Shown: in pieces, positions 10,041 through 22,411 of the stretch
Layout of the letters: the number at the start of each line of letters is the position of its first letter
Position numbering within the stretch: the first letter of the stretch is position 1
Assembly: GCA_963693315.1 (NCBI GenBank)
Contig: OY856188.1
Span: 252,255,905-252,319,904, forward strand
From: Diogma glabrata
Lineage: Eukaryota; Arthropoda; Insecta; Diptera; Cylindrotomidae
Length of the DNA stretch: 64,000 nt
Reading direction: 5' to 3'
Notes under the pieces: model-generated
Databases searched by the model: none
Told to the model about the DNA's origin: nothing
What the model saw: the letters and a program-made list of their open reading frames with translations, nothing else
Translations under genes and position numbers: made by a program

Positions 10041-11544
10041 GAAAATTTCCACTGCTTCCCTCTCCACCAACCAACCTTTCATGTCTCCCCTTGAGAAATC
10101 CTGAAAAGTGTGAGGCTTAGCAAATTTGCCTTGAGGCCTAGTACATATGCAGAAGATGTGGTTATGCACCCCACCATCCTACACCAATTTCGAAGTCGTT
10201 TCCATGGATTTGGCTTTTGATTTAAGTATGTTGTGACAACTTGTTCGGGTCAACGCTTTGACGGAGATAAAATTCAATCAGTCTGCCCAGTGTTTAAAGT
10301 AGGTATTAGGGTGCTAGTTTTTCTTCTTTTTTTCGGTTCATTGAGCTGGTAAATGAAGCATCTCAACTTAGGCGGTAAAAATTGTTTTCAGCCAACCCAT
10401 TCGTCTCTAAGGTATTTTGTAGTTCAGCGGGTATAAAATTATTAGAACTAACTAATTTAAATGGTTTTAATTATCCGGCGAATCTTTGAGTGTCACTAGA
10501 CCCTACGGGCAGTAGCAGAAGTTCAGCCGGATCTTGGTGAAAGTATGTGTCCATTAATAATGGGTAGTTTCCTGACTATAAGGAGTCTGATTGAATCACA
10601 TACCCTGCTATTATTAGTTTGATTGCAAGAAGATGTATGATGCTAGAAGCCATGACTTCCTAAATATTTCCACGAAATAAGATTCCAGGATTTTTTCTTG
10701 GCCATCCGTAATCGCCTCCTCAACTTCCATCAACTTACAAAAACCAACTAAAGATCTATAACCGTACCCTCCTCGTCCATTACGTAATCTTTGTGGAAGT
10801 TAAAGCGTTTAACATCATATCTCACTCCAAGGTGTGCTCATTGCGGTTTGTTTACAGTTTAATCAGATTCAGTTATTTCTTATACTACTTGGTCAGGAAT
10901 TCAATATATTTCCTAAAGTTCCCTATCAACCCATTAACTTGTTCAACCTATCATTCTCAATTATAAAATTTAAAGCTTTTTGTTTTCCCATTCGTAACTT
11001 CATGCAACTAAATTTGCTCACATTTATCACATTTATATTTGCTCACATCTTAGATGTAAGTTCTAGATCTTAAGCCCACACTGGTTCAACCTCTACTGTA
11101 TTTTGTGAATTGCTTCATCACAACGAAATCATCTAGCTAATCACCATCCCGCCGTTGATCTTGTTTACCTCATTTATATATTATATGCAAATACGAGTCT
11201 GTGAAATTTCACTACTTTGAAGTAGTTCTCAATTCATCACCCACTTCCCCTATTCAAAAGATGTCCTATAAATAGGAATTCTCCTTTAACCAATAAATTT
11301 CAGTTAATTAGAAGTGTCAAGTCCTTTAGTATTGATCTTCTCTGTATTAAATAATCATATGTTCTCTGCACCCAATAAAATACCTCCACTATTATCCTTT
11401 CTCAGTTTCAGTTACTCAACTGTCGAGTGATTCCTTTTAAAATCATATACTGCGTCTGGCAACAAATTATTCTCATTAGGAATCGGTCAATTCGCCCTTT
11501 CAGCATTTAGTTCCATTGTTATGTTTTGCATTGATTGGACTATC
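10041..11544. other. Intergenic, nothing recognised
   Basis: No open frame with a recognisable family and no RNA gene was seen. Open frames here are short and have no supporting splice context. Confidence 0.4.
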
Positions 11545-11691
11545 TGTTAAGCAAGCTACAGACCTACAATCAATTTGTCAATCAATTGAAAACGAAATAA
11601 AATTTAGGGGATTTTTACCCAAAATTTTATTTCGTTTATTGATCGTTTTCGATTGATTGACAAATTGATTGTATGGTCAGCATGCTTAACA
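11545..11691. mobile_element. 147-bp hairpin MITE
   Basis: The ends TGTTAAGCAAGCT and AGCATGCTTAACA are inverted repeats. The inner arms (11565-11605 and 11627-11673) pair TACAATCAATTTGTCAATCA with its complement and continue inward through the GAAATAAAATTT pairing. Nearly the whole element can fold into one hairpin. No target duplication was confirmed. Confidence 0.65.
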
Positions 11692-12144
11692 TTCGTTTTT
11701 GTTGAATTATATCAATCAAATCATACTTCATGTACTTTCATTTTGCTGAGTAATATTAATTGTATCTTTTTTGTTTGTCTAGTGTACACAACTTGTCATC
11801 CCTGCGAAGTGGGGATCAGAATTCACTCACAGCCTGGCACATGCTTGTCGTAGGAGGCGACTGAATGTGCTGCGATGTTCGTAGACTGAATGGCTTAGAC
11901 ACCTTAGCGTCTCAGGTAGTAGGTGAATTTATTGCTCAGATGAACCCCCAACATAGTTGGGTGAACTTCATCGAGTATTACGGATTCACTGAAGCGAACA
12001 TCACAAATCAGGTATGCCAGTATACCTTATTCAGCAGCCCTGGAAACTGGATAGGATTCCCTGGGCCAATCACCCATTAATCCGAAACAAAAATTGATTA
12101 AAGAAACGCACACTAGGAAGAAAAAAGAAAAAACATCAAACCGG

Positions 12145-15100
12145 AAAAACAATCATATATCGACCCTTGGCTATCGCAACCGGACACGAATTGGGAACTG
12201 GAACGTCAGAACTCTAACAGAAACATCGAGGCTAGCACAAGTTGAGAAGGTATTGAATGAATATAAGATCGAAATACTAGGACTCTGAGTAAGATGGAAA
12301 AACAGTGGGGAATTGACAACAAGCGCCGGAAACTACTTCATATTCTCTGGCAAAGCCGACACACATGAACAAAGTGTAGGAATATTAACAACACCCAAAG
12401 CAAAGCAAGCACTACTCGAATGGAAACTGATAAGCAGCAGAATGATAACAGCTCGATTTCAGTCGAAAATCAGAAATACAACCATAATTCAGTGTATACA
12501 CATAAGAATACACTTGGACATCACCCGATGGAAGAACCAAGAAGCGAATCGATCACGTACTGGTTAACAAAAAATGTCTGTCCTCTCTTCAGGATGTCAG
12601 AACAATGCGTGGAGCAGACATACACAGTGACCACCAACTGATAAGAGCAACATTCAAAGTAAAACCAGCTGCTGTGAAACAAACCAAGTCTAATCGGAGA
12701 AAATTTAACACCAATAGATTGAGAAACAAGAACATACACGACATCTTCAAACAATCACTCCAGCTCAATCAATCAGGACATGAAGCCAGTAGTATAGATC
12801 ATAAATGGGAACCAATGAAGCAGCCTACATCAACACTGCTACAGATGTGCTCGGATACCAAGACAAGTCCCGCAAACCATGGATTAGCGATGATACTTGG
12901 AAGAAAATTGAAGAACGTCGACAGCTCAAGGTGCAACTATGTCACCAAAACACAACTGAAGCGCAGAACAAATATGAAAGCACAGCTAAACAAGTGAAAA
13001 AGATGGGAAGGAATGATCGCAGAAAATACCCAGAAGACATTCTCAAGACTGCTGAAACAGCAGCCGCAAATAGAAATTTGCGCACGCTACATCAAAACGT
13101 AAGAAAGGTCACAAACAAGTACACGTGTACCCCCCCAATAAAGAATGAATCTGGTGAAACCCTAACAACAACTGAACAGCAGCTTAATAGATGGAAAGAA
13201 TACTTCGAAGACAACAACCGAAATAATGAGGAAAGTTTCCAGTCTGCAGAAGGCACTAATAACGAAACTATCAACACCCATCCACCGACGGAGCGGGAAG
13301 TTAGAAGTACCATACAGAAACTGAAGAACAACAAAGCAGCTGGTACAGACAACATACCAGCGGAAGTATTCAAAGCTGATGCAGCTACCACAGCTGAAGC
13401 ACCTTTCGTCGAAATGTTTGTGATGGTCCTTGGTCGGAACTGGGTTCCGAGTACTTCTGGGGCGTAGACCCGTTCATCTTGAGAAGTCAGAACGCAGCCT
13501 TGCGTACAGCAACTGGATATCACCTGATGGCCCACTGAGATCACTTGCACGAAGAATGTAACATATTGCCGGTCCGTGAACACAACGAAATGATTACCAA
13601 ACAATATCTTTGGTCCTGTCATAGAGAGCAACATCCCTGCAATGACACCTTATCCATGACAACACCACCTAGAGAGCCGAAGGACGGCGAAATGCTTCCT
13701 ACAAGATGTCAAAAACAATGAAGACATAAATAACATCGACGAGCCTACGTACAGGAGGGGGTTGAAAAAGATACATACAAAAACCGTTGAAGACACAATA
13801 AAGAACTACGCCCCGAATCGAGTTCTTAATAGCAAACCACCACAAGTCGCTGCTGAAGAGGTAAAACTGCCATGCAGCACCAGAACCATCCTAGCGCAGT
13901 TAAGATCCGGTTGGTCACGCATCTTAAATAACTACATGAGTAGAATTGACCATGAAATTGTAGACAAGTGTCCCATATGTGAGGGCACACCACATGATGC
14001 TAACCACCTTTTCAATTGTCCAGAGAAACCAACCGACCTGACGAAGGAAGATCTGTGGTACCGCCCAAGGGCAGTAGCAGAGTTCCTGAACCTGGACTTG
14101 GAGCCGGAAGAATAGCACCTCCACGCGTCGCTACAACAACAACAACAACCACAGCTGAAATCCTAACACCACTATTAGCTAACATATGCAGTTCTGGCAA
14201 AATACCGGACAAATGGAAAGAGGGTTTAACCATAACAATTCCCAAGAAAGGGGATCTAAGAGAATGTAAAAATTGGCGAGGTATACCCCTGCTCAACACC
14301 ACAATGAAAGTATTAGCAATGATCATTCTGGAAAGAATATCTCCATCAATTAACAAGAAATTAAGAAATAAACAAGCTGGCTTTAGACAAGGCAGAAGCT
14401 GTACAGATCATATCAACACAATCCGTATCATCGTTGAACAATCTATCGAATGGAGTTGTACCTACTCTTCCACTGTATCTACTCTTCGTGGACTTCGAGT
14501 GGGCGTTTGACACAATCAACAGAACTGCTATCTGGAAAACACTTTGTGAAATGGGCATCCCAAATCAGATAATTGATCTAATCAAGGAAATGTATCGGAA
14601 TGCTGGGAACAAAATTCAATACAAAGGACAGCAAAGTGATAAGTACTTTAACAATCGGGGTGTAAGGCAAGGCTGTGTGTTATACCCGCTACTATTCCTC
14701 ATAGTACTAGATAGTGTCATGCGAAAGCTCAAGAACGAAAGTAAAAATGGCATCCTATGGGGACCATTAAGACGGCTCAATGATCTAGACTACGCAGACG
14801 ATATCTGCCTGCTTACACACAGACATGCCGACATGCAGCAGAAAATACAGAAGCTATCAATCCTTGCACATGAAGTTGGTCTCAAAATCAACATCACAAA
14901 AACAAAGCTAATGAGACTGAACACCAACGTGAGTACACCAATCAACATAAATAATACACAAGTCGACGATGTCGACAAATTCGTATATCTTGGTTGTACT
15001 GTAGCGAAAACAGGCGGAACAGAAGAAGACATCAGTCAACGCACAACGCATCAACAAACACATTTAGCTTGCTTCACAAGATTTGGAATGCGTCCGTCCT

Positions 15101-15513
15101 GTCAAGAAAAACAAAGCTACGAATGTTCAAAGCATGTGTTAAGTCAGTACTGCTGTATCGATGTGAAACATGGAAACAAACACAGAAGATCACAAATAAA
15201 CTTCAGGTGTTTGTGAACAAATACCTAAGAAAATTAATCAAATGCTTCTGGCCAAACACCATCAGTAACGAAGAACTTCTGCGGCAAACTGAGCAGATGG
15301 ACATTGAAACCGATATAAGAAACGAAAGTGGAGATGGATAGGACATACACTGAGAAAACCAGCAGAAGACATAACAAAGATGTCTCTGGAGTGGAACCCG
15401 CAAGGGAAAAGAAGAGTAGGAAGACCAGCAATGAACTGGAAGAAAACGGTGCTAGCCGAAGCAGAGCATATCGGAAAGACATGGAGAGTACTGAAAGCAA
15501 TTGCCCCCAATAG
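12145..15513 (+). pseudogene. RTE endonuclease-reverse transcriptase, broken
   Basis: The endonuclease starts with RIGNWNVRTL (about 12188). A stop follows EILGL, and a deletion near 12500 joins the middle of the domain to its end (DHQLI at about 12620). The linker holds the AGTDNIPAEVFKAD region. The frame is then interrupted by the nested insertion 13399-14159 and resumes exactly with ILTPLLANICSSGKIPDKW. The reverse transcriptase motifs are GFRQGRSCTDHI, FVDFEWAFDTIN, GVRQGCVLYPLLF and LDYADDICLL. The YADD box is intact. A frameshift lies near 14450, between QSIEW and PLYLLFVDF. The C-terminal WKQTQK, RWIGHTLRKP-like and WNPQGKRR segments are spread over frames between 15170 and 15500. The copy cannot make a working protein. 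Confidence 0.85.
13387..14159 (+). mobile_element. Nested 5'-inverted insertion of the I/Jockey-like LINE 3' end
   Basis: ACCACAGCTGAA is duplicated at 13387-13398 and 14148-14159 and brackets a 749-bp insert. The first 85 bp or so (13399-13485) is the conserved LINE 5' block in reverse orientation. The rest is the sense-oriented ORF2 C-terminus: LRTATGYHLM, ILPVREHNEM, then 13762-14115 with a Cys/His knuckle CPICEGTPHDANHLFNCP, ending at a stop (14113-14115). The 3' tail is CTACAACAACAACAAC. This is the structure produced by twin priming during target-primed reverse transcription. Removing the insert and one duplication restores the RTE reading frame. Confidence 0.85.
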
Positions 15514-15647
15514 AGTTAGATGATCCAGCCTAGTGCTCCTGAAATGGATATAAAGGGAAAAAAACACAACTTGTCAATTTGTCTTGTTTTTGTGTAATGT
15601 GTTTTGTTTGAAACTCGTTCTGTAGTTTTTCTTACATTGAATAAAAG

Positions 15648-16688
15648 AATTGGGCTATTATTTTGAAAACGTACATCGAAAAAAAACGACTATTTTTAAA
15701 AAATCTAAAATTTTGATATATTGTTGGTATTATGGCCCAATAACAATAGCCATGTATTGTTAACCAATAATGGACCAGTGCGTTTTTTAAAAGAAATATA
15801 ATTATAAAAAATTGCCAAAATATTTTCCTTTTCCGATAATCAGAATTATTTCAATTCAGAGGCAAAAAAAATATATAAATTAATTTTTTAATGTATTTGT
15901 TTGTAATATTATCATATTATTATATTATTATTGTTTCATTAAATTTTGATTTTTATAGAAAAAATATTTATTAATAATAGTCTCATGCTTATGTTAGTGT
16001 TAAGATATTGAAAGTGAATCACAAAGTTCGGTCGTTGGAATCTCCAATTCTTATTCTCAATAAAAACCTGTTTTTCACTGAGTAATGTACAGAATATGTT
16101 TCAATATTTAGTACAGATGTTAAAATATAAAATTTTCAATATATTAGATTCACCAAAGCATAATTAATTTGATGTAAAAACACATGTGAATTTTTCATAT
16201 ACTAAACTTTAAAAAATCGTACAAAAAATCCATATGGAATCTCTCACTTTTAATTTTTTAGTTTCATGGCTGCATGTGTTTACTTTAAAATTTGTGAAAA
16301 ACAAAAAAAACAGGACGATTTTTGAGATATGAGCTTTGAAGTAAACCAATGTTTAACGAGCCTCCTAGCGGAAAAGAAAAAAATTATTAATTTCCAACTT
16401 ACACATTTCGATTATTCAACTGTTTTTCTCTTTATTTACAAAAAAATACGTAAATCGCATGAAATTTATGGGATCTATTAACAAAACATTGACACCATTA
16501 CCAAAACTACGTGAAAAAGCCTAAAAAATTCATCAATTCAATTCTCGCATAACTCCGATTCAGAGTATTTAAGAAATAAACCTTTTTCTTTCGTCAATAC
16601 CAACAAATATATCAAAATTTCAGATTTTTTTAAAATCAAAAATTTAAAAATCGACAAAAAAATACGTTTTCAAAATAATAGCCCAATT
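15648..16688. mobile_element. 1.04-kb non-autonomous DNA transposon with about 90-bp TIRs
   Basis: The ends AATTGGGCTATTATTTTGAA (15648) and its complement (ending at 16688) are inverted repeats. Similarity continues inward about 90 bp (TTTTGATATATT near the inner edge of both arms). The outer AATT on both sides may be target duplication plus GGGC..GCCC termini. No transposase frame was seen inside. The termini resemble those of the larger element at 39837-44498. A PIF/Harbinger or related origin is possible but not shown. Confidence 0.65.
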
Positions 16689-19152
16689 GTATTTTTGCGG
16701 TATCTACAACCTCTAACCTCCTTTAAGAAAGTAACTCTGACCTCTGGAGATGTTGATTGAAGCGAAAATCCGAAAAACTGTTATTTAAGGAACGACCTCT
16801 ACAATCTCGACGTTTCATCCACTTTTACTCATTTAGTCTTGAAAATTCGTTTATATTTTATAAAAAAACAGTTAGTTAAATCAACTCCTTCTGGTCTTCC
16901 AACCAGTTTCTCCAAACTTTACCATTTTATTTCAATTTTTTAAAACGATTTAAAAGTCGTCCGACGAAGTTCCTGCTGAATATCAATACCGTCATCAAGT
17001 AGTTAACACAAACAATGAACGACTTACCCCTGATTTATAAAAAACTCTTCTTAAACGTAAATTAAAACTTATCCGTTATCAATTTTATAAATCAATTAAT
17101 TCTTTAAACGTAAATAACTAATTTCATTAGATCATTACATGCAATATATTGAAACCTAATCGTACCGACGTGCTGATCTATTAAGTAATAACTTTCCAGC
17201 TACCCCTTACACTATCTAAAGAAAAGTCTTTTGTATTATATAATATTGTACTTACCTATGTTGAACTAGAGATGGCATACATATTATGACGCGAATACAA
17301 AATACCACGTTAAAATTTACATAACTAGAAAACGATTTGTAATTTCCCAAGGTGGTATATATGCTAAATGTTATTTATTTCAGGTATTTATTATTAATCA
17401 CTAAACTAATCCGATATTATAGCATGTTATAAATCCAGTTAATATAAACTAATTAAGTCGCTTCGATTATGAGTATTTGACCTTAATTATTTTACAACTA
17501 AAGTTCAAGAGGTCAAATATATTTTCAAAAATATTGTTCTTTCTTTGTTTCAACTGAATAATGCATATATTGAATATTTCTAGTTTTCTATCTTTGCATT
17601 TCAAAAACTGGTTTTTTAGTTACAGGGATGTATAACTTGCAAAAACTTCACCATTTCTAAACCTGAAAAATCGTTAAATAAAAACAAGTTGATTTATTTT
17701 CTTCTTTTTTTTATTTAAAAAATTTCTTTTATTTCTTTTTTATTACTTTTAGTTTTTTGATTTTTCTTTTTAAAAAATTTCAGGAAAACAATGTCACATA
17801 GTTTTGATTTACATTAACATATTTTTTTTTTTTAGATATAAACAGAACAGAAAAAAAATAATAATAATAGTAATAAATAATAATTATGTAATATATAATA
17901 AGCTTTAATGTTTCTGTCGATTTGTTTTAGTTTGTAATTTTACATTTTGACATAAAGAAAAAATAAAATAGTAATATTAATACACTATAGTGAAAAAAAA
18001 AAAAGTTATTAAAACTGGAATACGTTTTGTTTTATTTAAATTATTTATATTTAAAAAAAACTGGTAACAAAAACAGAAAGATTAAAATTTAATAGAATAT
18101 TTTTTTGTTAAAATTATTATTAATAGAATTAAATAAACAAAATTATATATTCAGATTCATTGTTAAAATTACATAAAATTCTAGAAAATACTGTTTAAAA
18201 TGGAATTGTTTTTTTTTTTTTCAAATGATCAATTTGTGCGCGCTAGTATTATATTATGACATTATCATTTAAATTATTAAAATATATTTTCTTTTATCTA
18301 GAATTTTATAACGTTAACATTAAATACAAAAAAAAATAAAATTTCCTAACACATAGTGAATTATTTTGTCTATTTAACAGAAAAGGTTTGGAAAAAAAAA
18401 GAAAATAGCTTTAATTTAATATGCATTTTGCTGAAATTGTTGCCCACTCAATGTGAGTGAATTAAATATATGTATATATATATATTTTTATTTTAATTAT
18501 AATTAAAATTATTATTGATTTTATTTATTATTACTTTTGTTTTTTTTTAATAAATTGAATTTAACATCTATGATTGGACCACGTATACTAGTAATATGTA
18601 AAATTCTTAGCGTTGGTGTTTTATTTTGTTTGTTTTGATTAATTTATAAATTTCTATATACAAACAACCTCTTTTTCAATTAAATAAATTATTATTTTTT
18701 TTAATAATTGATCCCCAGAGTATTTATTTTGACTTTTGCTTGTAATTATTCAATTTGAGTATACGCAACTTTAATTAGTCAAAAGTATTTTGTTTTTTCT
18801 TGTTTATTTACAATTCAAATCGTTTTTTTAATAGTTTATTTTAAATGTAACGATATTTTATTAATTAGTAAAAATCGCCCCAAAAAAATTTCAGTCTTTG
18901 ATTGAATTTAATTTTTCTCTTATTTATACATTTATTAATTAATTTGAATTTAATTTGCTTGTTTTTTAATTATTTAATTTAAGTCGAGAAAATATTAATA
19001 ATACTTTATACTTTAGTATCAAACTAATAATATAAATAGTAAAAAAAATATTGTGTATGTATGAATTTTCTTTTTTTTAATTAATTTTAACGTCTTTTAT
19101 TTCTTTTTTTTTTATATAAATTAAATTAAAAAAAAAATTTGATTCATAATAA
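16689..19152. other. Gene-free AT-rich stretch, partly a likely 3' UTR
   Basis: No coding sequence was recognised. From about 17640 to 19152 the sequence is extremely A/T-rich with long A and T runs. On the minus strand it follows directly after the stop codon of the 123-aa gene, so part of it may be that gene's 3' UTR. No single polyadenylation site could be chosen among many TTTATT hexamers. Confidence 0.35.
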
Positions 19153-21633
19153 TTAATAAACGTATATTGTCTTAAGTTGGGGTTTCAATTCAGGTGGAAT
19201 ACATGGAGTTGGTTCATGTTTTCTTGTCACTAAACGTTTAAAACGTCCTCCTAATTGTTTTTTGAGGGTTTTTAAACCAGCCTTATCTGCTTGTACTAAT
19301 GCATCCTGTAAAAAGAAAAAAAAAGAAATAAATTTAGTATAAGAGATATTTGATTTAATTTATTTATTTATGGAAACGTTTAACGAAAGATCAAAGAAGG
19401 ATTTACAACTGTGGTCATAAAGGCTGAACATTACTTTGTGATGTCAACGCTATTTCAACGGCAATACCCTCAAACGTATCTTGCTCGAAAATATGTGTTA
19501 TTATGGTTTTTCATATTATTCACTGTTTGTGTGCTTTTGTCACTTTTGAATTAAAATGCAATATTTAAAAATATACTTTTTACTGTTTATTTTTAATTTA
19601 TTATTTTATTAATAATAATATAAACTTCCTTATAATAACAATTTAGAATTTCCAAATTGTTACTATAAGGAAGTTTATATTATTATTAATAAAATAAAAT
19701 TAAAAATAAACAGTAAAAAGTATATTATTAAATATTGCATTTTAATTGCTCGAAAAATCATTCGAAGGAAGAGAGAGCATCACATGAACAATGCATCGGC
19801 CACTAGCTGAATTATTGGCGCCCAATTTTAATTTTGTTGAAAAAATTCGCATTTTTCAAAAATGTTGGTTGGTTGGTCTAGCCTGCATTTTGTATATTTA
19901 AACTTTGATTTTCAATCAATTTGCTACCTTGAAAAACACGATTGAAGCAATCGTTTTACGAATTCTGAAAATAAAATGATGATAACCCTTTACAGTCGTC
20001 GTTTTCATTCTAGCACATACAAATCCATTATTCATTCGTCGCTATTTTGAATAGTTTTAAACTGTAGAATCCATTGATAACAAGCATTGATTATCACAGT
20101 TACAAACTTTAATACAAAAATATAATATAATCTCAAACGATATTTAATTAATACATACATAATATCAATTTACATTTAACCTAAAAACCGTTTTAAACCA
20201 AGTTTGTATTTGTTTTAATTTTTATACAAAAAAATGACCTTAAATAAAATGTAACTATAAAATCTCAATATTAAATAAAAAATTAATAATCACCCTATTT
20301 TTATGTAATCATTGACACACGTAGTTAAGACAAATAGATTTGTTTCTATGCTAATCTATCATTACATTTGATCGTGATGCAGAAATGCCATATAAAAAAC
20401 CACCATGTATTGTGCAACAACAACAATTTCAAAACAAACATGGAGGAGCGTCTGTTTAAATATTGAATACAAACAAAAACATTACCACATTGAGATTTTG
20501 TTGATTAGTCATTAATTCTTACGTTAATTTATATTACAAAATCCATAATTTTACTACATATGTTAATTTTTTTTACATAACGGGACGTGAGATTAAACTG
20601 TTTATGTAATTTTAGGCTGCCCTTAATTCAAAATATCGAATTTTGTTTTATTTACACTACATCGAATAAATATACATACAACAAAAACTTTTTGAATTTA
20701 ACGAGTTCAACGATCAATAAACGAATAATTTGATTCTCATTATCTTTTTTTGTTTCATTCATTATGCAATTTTGAATTTATTTAAGGTGAATTTTTCATG
20801 GTCACAGATAAAAAAAGGATAAACCGGAAATCTATCGCTAGACAGCAATTGTTTTTTGTTTGTTTTAATATACATAAACAAAAAAGGGTCGAAAATTAAG
20901 CGGTTTTTAAAGTTCATCGAACTGTTCTTATTTTTATCGTTTCTCATCTTCTTGAACTTTGTTTTTGTGAATAAAGCAAATATAAAAAAAAAACTATAAC
21001 AAAGAAAAACTAACTCGTTTTTTATAATTACAAAGCGTCCTTATTCTGTTTAAATAAAAACAAAACTTGTTAGCGTCTAAAAATGGCGGTTTAAAATAAA
21101 CTCCGATTGGTCCATTGTTGAAAAAAAGAGATACACCGACAACATTATAGACAGATCTATAACAGCTGTTTGTTAGTCTTAAATTTATGTTGTATGTTTT
21201 TATTTTGATCTTGTATTCGTGTATATATATATAATTTTTTTTAGTTATATTGTTATTTTTTTCTCCTTGGTAACAACTAACAATAAATTTAAAATCATTC
21301 AAGTTTTGTTTTGTGCTATATTTTTTTTACTTTTACGGAATTTGATCTTTCGTTAACGTTCAATATATATAAAAAAAATTTAATTAAATAATAATTATAA
21401 AAAAAACAACTTACTTGACTACTTGCATAGCATAAATTTGGTTGTGGCGGTAATGGTGGGAAGACCCAAACACTTGATGGATTTTGTCGGAAAGCAACTG
21501 GAGCTGTTTGTTGTTCCTGTACTGTTTGTTGTGATTCAACGTTGTTCACTGGGCTTATAGATGATTCTTCACGTTTTCTTAATTTGCTACGAACGAGACG
21601 CATTGTCAGTAATGTACCAGTACTTCCAACCAT
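19153..21633 (-). CDS. Unrecognised 123-aa protein, two exons
   Basis: Exon 1 is 21415-21633 (73 codons, from ATG) and exon 2 is 19153-19305 (50 codons plus TAA). The intron (19306-21414, 2109 bp) has GTAAGT at its donor and TTTTTACAG at its acceptor, in phase 0. The protein has a basic N-terminus (RLVRSKLRKREES), a Gln/Pro-rich middle, a tryptophan-proline motif VWVFPPLPPQPN at about residues 55-66, and a basic C-terminal half with GGRFKRLVTRKHEPTPCIPP. There is no signal peptide, transmembrane helix or catalytic motif that I can identify. The good splice sites, clean frame across the junction and GC contrast with the surroundings support a real gene. I cannot name the family. Confidence 0.65.
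19549..19747. repeat. Near-perfect 199-bp palindrome in the intron of the 123-aa gene
   Basis: AATTAAAATGCAATATTTAA at 19549 is mirrored by the complement ending at 19747. The arms are about 95 bp each with few mismatches and a spacer of under 10 bp around 19650. The centre includes ATAAACTTCCTTATA and its complement. When transcribed in either direction it would form one long hairpin. It may be a recent MITE or an end-to-end inverted duplication. Confidence 0.85.
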
Positions 21634-22316
21634 ATTTAATAATAATAAAAATAATTTATAGGAAATAAAATAAAAATCACAGATAAAATTCTAAAACAAT
21701 GTTTTCTAAATTAGAATTTATTTTTTATATATTTTGTTTTTGGTTTTGAATTAAGTTCTCTTCATATATGTAATATAGGAAATATAAGTTTATCACTCCT
21801 TTGGTTTTTTATCACAAAATAAATTATTTTTCCACTGACTAGAACATATAGTTAACTTTTGTTTCACAAAGTTTTTTTTTAGGAAATCATCTCAAAATCT
21901 TTTATTTTATATATGTTAACTGTTTTATTAATATAAACAACCTTCAACATATTTTACTTTAAATAACAAAAATCCAGTCAATTTTTTTCTATAAAATTAC
22001 GAGTTTTAATTTTTAAAAACAAAAAAAAAACTTTAATTTTTTTTTAAATCTTTTATTATATTTTCTAACTGTTACTTCTTCAAATGAAACACGAATTTTA
22101 AAACTGATAATTTCGGTGTTGGTCTTTTTATACAAAAACGAAGTTTTGACGTCAGTCAGCTGTTTACGAATTTATATCGCACTCGTTTTGTATTCGGTTT
22201 CATATACAAAATAAATAATATAAATGAAGAAAACAAATTCTCATGAAAAATAGAAAAATAATATTTTTTTGATTTTTTTTTTCATATGAGACATTTGAAA
22301 AAATAAAGTTACTATA

Positions 22317-22411
22317 GGTGCGTTCGATTTGACTGAAACAACTGAAAAAACAACAACAATTGCATTTAATTTTTCAGTTGCTTCAGTTGTTTCAGTCAAA
22401 TCGAACACGGC
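22317..22411. mobile_element. 95-bp hairpin MITE, copy 1
   Basis: The left arm GTTCGATTTGACTGAAACAA pairs with the right arm TTGTTTCAGTCAAATCGAAC. A second copy of identical length lies at 28753-28847 and differs at only a few positions. The two copies therefore define one young family. The outer ends are GGTGC and ACGGC. This copy lies about 680 bp upstream of the 123-aa gene start codon. Confidence 0.85.

Larger units (their letters stand above)
11786..15576 (+). mobile_element. Nearly full-length RTE-type LINE with 13-bp target duplication
   Basis: The direct repeat ACACAACTTGTCA occurs at 11786-11798 and 15564-15576 and brackets the element (11799-15563, 3765 bp). Taking out the nested insertion and one copy of its duplication leaves about 3.0 kb, the usual RTE size. 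Inside, in order, are a 5' region, an endonuclease (from about 12145), a reverse transcriptase (about 13290-15000), a C-terminal domain (to 15513) and a short tail at about 15550-15563 (TAAAGGG then A-rich). Known RTE elements encode one protein that nicks the target and reverse-transcribes their RNA there. This copy is 5' complete or nearly so, which is uncommon. Confidence 0.85.

Noticed and set aside
13092..13634. Minus-strand open frame of 180 aa
   Set aside because: It is antisense to the RTE coding region and crosses the nested insertion boundary. The serine- and valine-rich composition is that of an antisense shadow.
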